Positions 6,592 through 8,926 of a stretch of 8,926 nucleotides of DNA are shown piece by piece. Source of the DNA: Pseudomonadota bacterium. GTDB taxonomy: Bacteria; Pseudomonadota; Alphaproteobacteria; Ferrovibrionales; Ferrovibrionaceae. Every line of letters begins with the position of its first letter. Within the stretch, counting starts at the first letter, position 1. A program made the position numbers and the translations under genes. The stretch spans positions 1 to 8,926 of the forward strand of contig JAEYSS010000041.1 of NCBI GenBank assembly GCA_023434425.1. The letters run 5' to 3'. The notes under the pieces were generated by a model. It was not told the origin of the DNA, searched no databases, and saw nothing but the letters and a program-made list of their open reading frames with translations.

Positions 6592-7577
6592 TCCGCCGCC
6601 TGGGCGGACCGGCCACTGCCCAGCAGCTCGGCCTTGGCGGCGTCGTATTCGCGCTTGAGCCGGGCAACCAGTTCGGCCACCGGTGGCGAATCCTGGATCA
6701 GGCCAACGCCCTGCCCCGCGCCCCAGATGTCGCGCCAGGCCTTCGACTTCGAGCTGCCGCCCGACCCGAAACTCATCGTGCTCTTGTCGGCTTCGGGCAG
6801 GTTGTCGGGGTCCATGCCCGCCGCGGTGATGCTCTTCTTCAGGTAGTTGCCGTGCACGCCGGTGAACAGCGAGGAATAGACGATGTCGCCAGCCGCCGAA
6901 TCGATCAGCATCTGCTTGTAGCCCGGCGCCGCATTGGCTTCCTGGGTGGCGATGAAGCGCGTTCCCATATAGGCGAAATCCGCGCCCATCGCCTGTGCTG
7001 CCAGAACCTGCCGGCCATGCGAGATCGAGCCGGACAACGCCAGCGGCCCGTCGAAGAACTGCCGCACTTCGGAGACCAGCGCGAACGGGCTGAGGGTGCC
7101 GGCATGACCACCGGCACCGGCGCAAACCAGAATCAGTCCATCGACGCCGGCTTCCAGCGCCTTCTTGGCATGACGGATATTGATCACGTCGTGCAGGACG
7201 ATGCCGCCATAGGAATGAATGGCATCGACCACCTCGTTCGGCGCGCGCAGGCTGGTGATGACGATCGGCACCTTGTACTTCACGCACATTTCCACATCGT
7301 GCTGCAGGCGGTCGTTCGACTGATGCACGATCTGGTTGACGGCAAAGGGCGCCACCGGCTTGTCGGGATTCTTGGCGCGGTACTCGTCCAGTTCGGTGGT
7401 GATGCGCTGCAGCCACTGCTCCAGCACCTCGGCCGGACGCGCATTCAGCGCCGGGAACGACCCCACGATGCCGGCCTTGCACTGGGCGATCACCAGTTCG
7501 GGCCCGGACACGATGAACATCGGCGAGCCGATCACCGGCAGCGACAGACGGCCCTGAACGACGGCAGGAAGGGTCAT
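6588..7577 (-). CDS. Nitronate monooxygenase family (2-nitropropane dioxygenase-like) flavoenzyme
   Basis: A 329-residue FMN-dependent TIM-barrel protein of the nitronate monooxygenase/2-nitropropane dioxygenase family. Landmarks are an N-terminal PVIGSPMFIVSGPELVIAQCK strand-loop (14-34), NQIVHQSNDRL at 81-91, the conserved CAGAGGHAGTLSPFAL at 152-167 with candidate active-site H158, the FMN-phosphate region SGSISHGRQVLAAQAMGAD (182-200) followed by YMGTRFIAT (203-211), and WGAGQGVGLIQD at 285-296. Characterised members oxidise alkyl nitronates, but relatives include FabK-type enoyl reductases and steroid-ring-degradation proteins, so the substrate is open. The frame is open up to 7853, but I choose ATG 7577-7575 because GGAGG lies 6 bases upstream and the longer form would overlap the divergent hydrolase and lack family similarity. 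The prpE start lies 110 bases downstream, so the two could share a transcript, although prpE has possible signals of its own. Confidence 0.85.
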   Translation of the reverse strand: MTLPAVVQGRLSLPVIGSPMFIVSGPELVIAQCKAGIVGSFPALNARPAEVLEQWLQRITTELDEYRAKNPDKPVAPFAVNQIVHQSNDRLQHDVEMCVKYKVPIVITSLRAPNEVVDAIHSYGGIVLHDVINIRHAKKALEAGVDGLILVCAGAGGHAGTLSPFALVSEVRQFFDGPLALSGSISHGRQVLAAQAMGADFAYMGTRFIATQEANAAPGYKQMLIDSAAGDIVYSSLFTGVHGNYLKKSITAAGMDPDNLPEADKSTMSFGSGGSSKSKAWRDIWGAGQGVGLIQDSPPVAELVARLKREYDAAKAELLGSGRSAQAAE

Positions 7578-7604
7578 TGGTTTCCTCCAGGAATTTGTCG
7601 CCGA

Positions 7605-7633
7605 ATGATCCGACAGGCCTTTGGTGCCGTCAA
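7605..7633 (-). promoter_or_regulatory. Candidate promoter of the NMO-family gene
   Basis: On the minus strand TTGACG (7633-7628), 5/6 to the -35 consensus, is followed after 17 bases by GATCAT (7610-7605), 4/6 to the -10. A start near 7598 would give a leader of about 20 bases that holds the GGAGG before ATG 7577. Spacing and position are right. The -10 is weak. Confidence 0.35.
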
Positions 7634-7651
7634 TCGCGCCGCGTGTGAATC

Positions 7652-7665
7652 CGTCACGCTTGACG
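7652..7665. promoter_or_regulatory. Short inverted repeat in the divergent intergenic region, possible operator
   Basis: CGTCA (7652-7656) and TGACG (7661-7665) are exact complementary arms around CGCT, near the middle of the 151-base gap between the divergent NMO-family and hydrolase genes. A regulator binding here could reach both promoters. Five-base arms are common by chance in GC-rich DNA, so this is a weak call. Confidence 0.22.
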
Positions 7666-7698
7666 CTACGGCAGTCATCCGGCCGCCCCGCTCCTGCG

Positions 7699-7704
7699 TA
7701 GAAT
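7699..7704 (+). promoter_or_regulatory. Candidate -10 element for the alpha/beta hydrolase gene
   Basis: TAGAAT matches 5/6 of the -10 consensus and lies 24 bases before the ATG at 7729. No recognisable -35 is found 16-18 bases upstream: the TTGACG at 7660-7665 is 33 bases away, too far. If used, the promoter is -35-independent or activator-dependent. Confidence 0.25.
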
Positions 7705-7728
7705 GGTGCAAACCACCGGACGGAAGCC

Positions 7729-8655
7729 ATGCTGACAGCTCTGCTCATACTCGGCGCCACCCTGCTCAGCCTTGGCGCGGCCAGCGAGCATATCGTCAGG
7801 CAGGCCGAACGGGATTTTCCACCCTCGGGGCGCTTCATCACCGCCGGCGGCATCCGCCAGCATGTGATAGAGCGCGGCGACGGGCCGGCCCTGGTGATGA
7901 TCCATGGCGCCTACGGCGCGGCGGCCGATTTCGAGGCCAGCCTGATGCCGCAGACCGCGCGGCAATTCCGTTCCATCGCCGTCGACCGGCCGGGTCATGG
8001 CTACAGCGAAGGCACCGACGCCGACACACCCGATGCACAGGCCCGGCTGCTGCATGCCGCACTGGAGACGCTCGGCGTACGCCGCCCGGTGCTGCTCGGT
8101 TTTTCCTATGGCGGTGCGGTGGCACTGAGCTATGCCTTGCAATATCCCGACGCGGTGGCGGCGCTGGTGCTGGTCAGTCCGGCCACGCATCCCTGGCGTC
8201 GCAGCCCGCCGATGCCGTTCGGCGTTGCCGATGCGCCGCTGGTCGGCCCGCTGCTCAAACACACCGTCATCGCGCCGGCTGGCACCGCGCTGAAAGACAG
8301 TGCCATTGCCTCCATCTTCGCGCCGGGCGCCGTGCCGCAGTCCTTCGGCGGCGCCCCGGTGGCGCTCGGCCTGCGGCCGGACGACTACGCCGCCACCGCG
8401 CGCGAGATCCGTGCCCTCGATGCCTTCCTGCGCCAGCAGGTGCCGCAATATCCCGGCTTGCGCATGCCGGTCGCCATCGTGGTCAACGACGAGGACACGT
8501 CGGTCTGGTCGACGGTGCATGGCCGGCCGCTGGCCGCCATGCTGCCGGATGCTGAACTGATCGTCACCGATGGTGGCGGACACCCGCTGCATTTCTCGCG
8601 GCCGGCCAGTGTGCTGGCGGCCATCGACTGGGCGGCCGCGAAAGCGGGGTATTAG
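7729..8655 (+). CDS. Membrane-anchored alpha/beta hydrolase
   Basis: A 308-residue alpha/beta-hydrolase-fold protein. Residues 1-18 are hydrophobic (MLTALLILGATLLSLGAA) with no obvious signal-peptidase site or lipobox, so I infer an N-terminal membrane anchor with the enzyme domain outside the cytoplasm. The domain shows HGAYGA at 59-64 (oxyanion region), DRPGHGYSEG at 86-95, the nucleophile elbow GFSYGG at 124-129 with S126, a likely acid at D256 in VVNDEDTSVW, and the histidine H285 in GGGHPLH. The triad is therefore complete. Length is typical for esterase, lipase or haloperoxidase-like members, and the substrate is not readable. The ATG at 7729 is preceded by GGACGGAAG (7718-7726), giving an acceptable though closely spaced ribosome binding site. 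It is divergent from the NMO-family gene and converges on the transpeptidase gene with overlapping stops. Confidence 0.88.
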   Translation: MLTALLILGATLLSLGAASEHIVRQAERDFPPSGRFITAGGIRQHVIERGDGPALVMIHGAYGAAADFEASLMPQTARQFRSIAVDRPGHGYSEGTDADTPDAQARLLHAALETLGVRRPVLLGFSYGGAVALSYALQYPDAVAALVLVSPATHPWRRSPPMPFGVADAPLVGPLLKHTVIAPAGTALKDSAIASIFAPGAVPQSFGGAPVALGLRPDDYAATAREIRALDAFLRQQVPQYPGLRMPVAIVVNDEDTSVWSTVHGRPLAAMLPDAELIVTDGGGHPLHFSRPASVLAAIDWAAAKAGY

Positions 8656-8926
8656 TCCACCCGCAATTCGATCTGCGTGGCCGGCCGCAATACGGCCAGC
8701 AGCGCCAGCAGATCGGGTAGTGCCAGCGCAACGCAGCCTTCGGTGCCGCTGTAATCGGGCCGCGCGACATGCATGAAAATGGCACTGCCCAAGCCCGGCA
8801 CGGGCGGATCGTCGTTATGACCCAGCACGACGATCAGGTCGTAGACCGCATCTTCGCGCCAGAGCTTTTCGTGGCTGGCACCATAGGGCAACGTGACGAA
8901 GCGGTTATAGGCCGGATCGAGCGGAT
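8652..8926 (-). CDS. L,D-transpeptidase (YkuD) family protein, C-terminal part (cut by right window edge)
   Basis: The last 90 residues of a YkuD-fold protein of the COG3786-like branch. YkuD enzymes cross-link or modify peptidoglycan through a catalytic cysteine in the periplasm. The reading frame stays open to the window edge (PLDPAYNRFVTLPYG...), so the true start lies to the right and the TTG at 8891-8889 is not the start. Seen in order: SHEKLWRED, YDLIVVLGHNDDPPVPGLGSAIFMH, then SGTEGCVALALPDLLALL. The catalytic cysteine is encoded at 8735-8733 and the conserved histidine 12 residues before it at 8771-8769. The GTEGCVAL form differs from the classical S/T-HG-C-H/N motif but is usual in this branch. 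Some members act as transpeptidases and others are uncharacterised, so the enzymatic role is inferred. The TAA stop overlaps the stop of the convergent hydrolase. Confidence 0.85.
   Translation of the reverse strand, partial: PLDPAYNRFVTLPYGASHEKLWREDAVYDLIVVLGHNDDPPVPGLGSAIFMHVARPDYSGTEGCVALALPDLLALLAVLRPATQIELRVD

Noticed and set aside
7644..7658. A CRP/FNR-like TGTGA...TCAC pattern
   Set aside because: The spacing between half-sites is wrong and the second half is incomplete. It overlaps other short inverted repeats and looks like chance.
7578..7853. A 92-residue N-terminal extension of the NMO-family protein
   Set aside because: It overlaps the divergent hydrolase start and its promoter region, has no family similarity, and ATG 7577 has a well-placed GGAGG.
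6852..8555. A 567-codon plus-strand frame running across the NMO-family gene, the intergenic gap and the hydrolase
   Set aside because: It crosses two well-supported genes in wrong frames and shows no family similarity.
1..8926. A hidden defence system, mobile element, CRISPR array or RNA gene
   Set aside because: All long frames with family signatures are metabolic or envelope genes. I saw no transposase, no repeat array, no tRNA-like fold and no compositional break apart from the short AT-rich stretch near 3040-3140, which the olsB promoter region explains.

Overview
The window is GC-rich (about 60-65% by eye). Its gene content fits a free-living alphaproteobacterium: an ornithine-lipid N-acyltransferase, an AmpG-type permease, a YkuD-type transpeptidase and several acyl-CoA ligases. 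No rRNA, marker gene or mobile element lets me name a genus. I see no tRNA, insertion sequence, CRISPR array, phage gene or origin. No intergenic stretch exceeds 300 bases; the longest are 3014-3186, 7578-7728, 2014-2143 and 6478-6587.

Layout, left to right. On the minus strand, positions 1-2013 hold two adjacent AMP-forming acyl-CoA ligases of different subfamilies. The downstream one is cut by the left edge. They are one base apart, and the second gene's ribosome binding site lies in the end of the first, so they look like one transcript. A strong minus-strand hairpin with a T-tract at 2071-2102 separates them from olsB (2144-3013, minus). olsB encodes the first enzyme of ornithine-lipid synthesis and has a well-formed promoter that overlaps a Pho-box-like direct repeat. 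Next come ampG (3187-4572, minus) and a short-chain acyl-CoA synthetase of the PrpE type (4576-6477, minus), three bases apart and therefore probably an operon in the order prpE-ampG. A flavin-dependent nitronate-monooxygenase-family gene (6588-7577, minus) is divergent from a membrane-anchored alpha/beta hydrolase (7729-8655, plus). The hydrolase converges, with overlapping stop codons, on a YkuD-family L,D-transpeptidase gene (8652 to the right edge, minus).

How the genes work together: most of the region concerns acyl-group activation and the cell envelope. Three ANL-family ligases make acyl-CoAs. OlsB moves a hydroxy-fatty acyl group from ACP to ornithine to start a phosphorus-free membrane lipid. 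AmpG recovers peptidoglycan fragments, and the L,D-transpeptidase-like protein acts on peptidoglycan. The genes sit in separate short transcription units, so this reads as ordinary chromosomal housekeeping and metabolic DNA, not a defence or mobile island. The best regulatory signal is the candidate phosphate-starvation control of olsB. The most speculative point is the tight coupling of an acyl-CoA synthetase with a member of the AmpG/acetyl-CoA transporter family.
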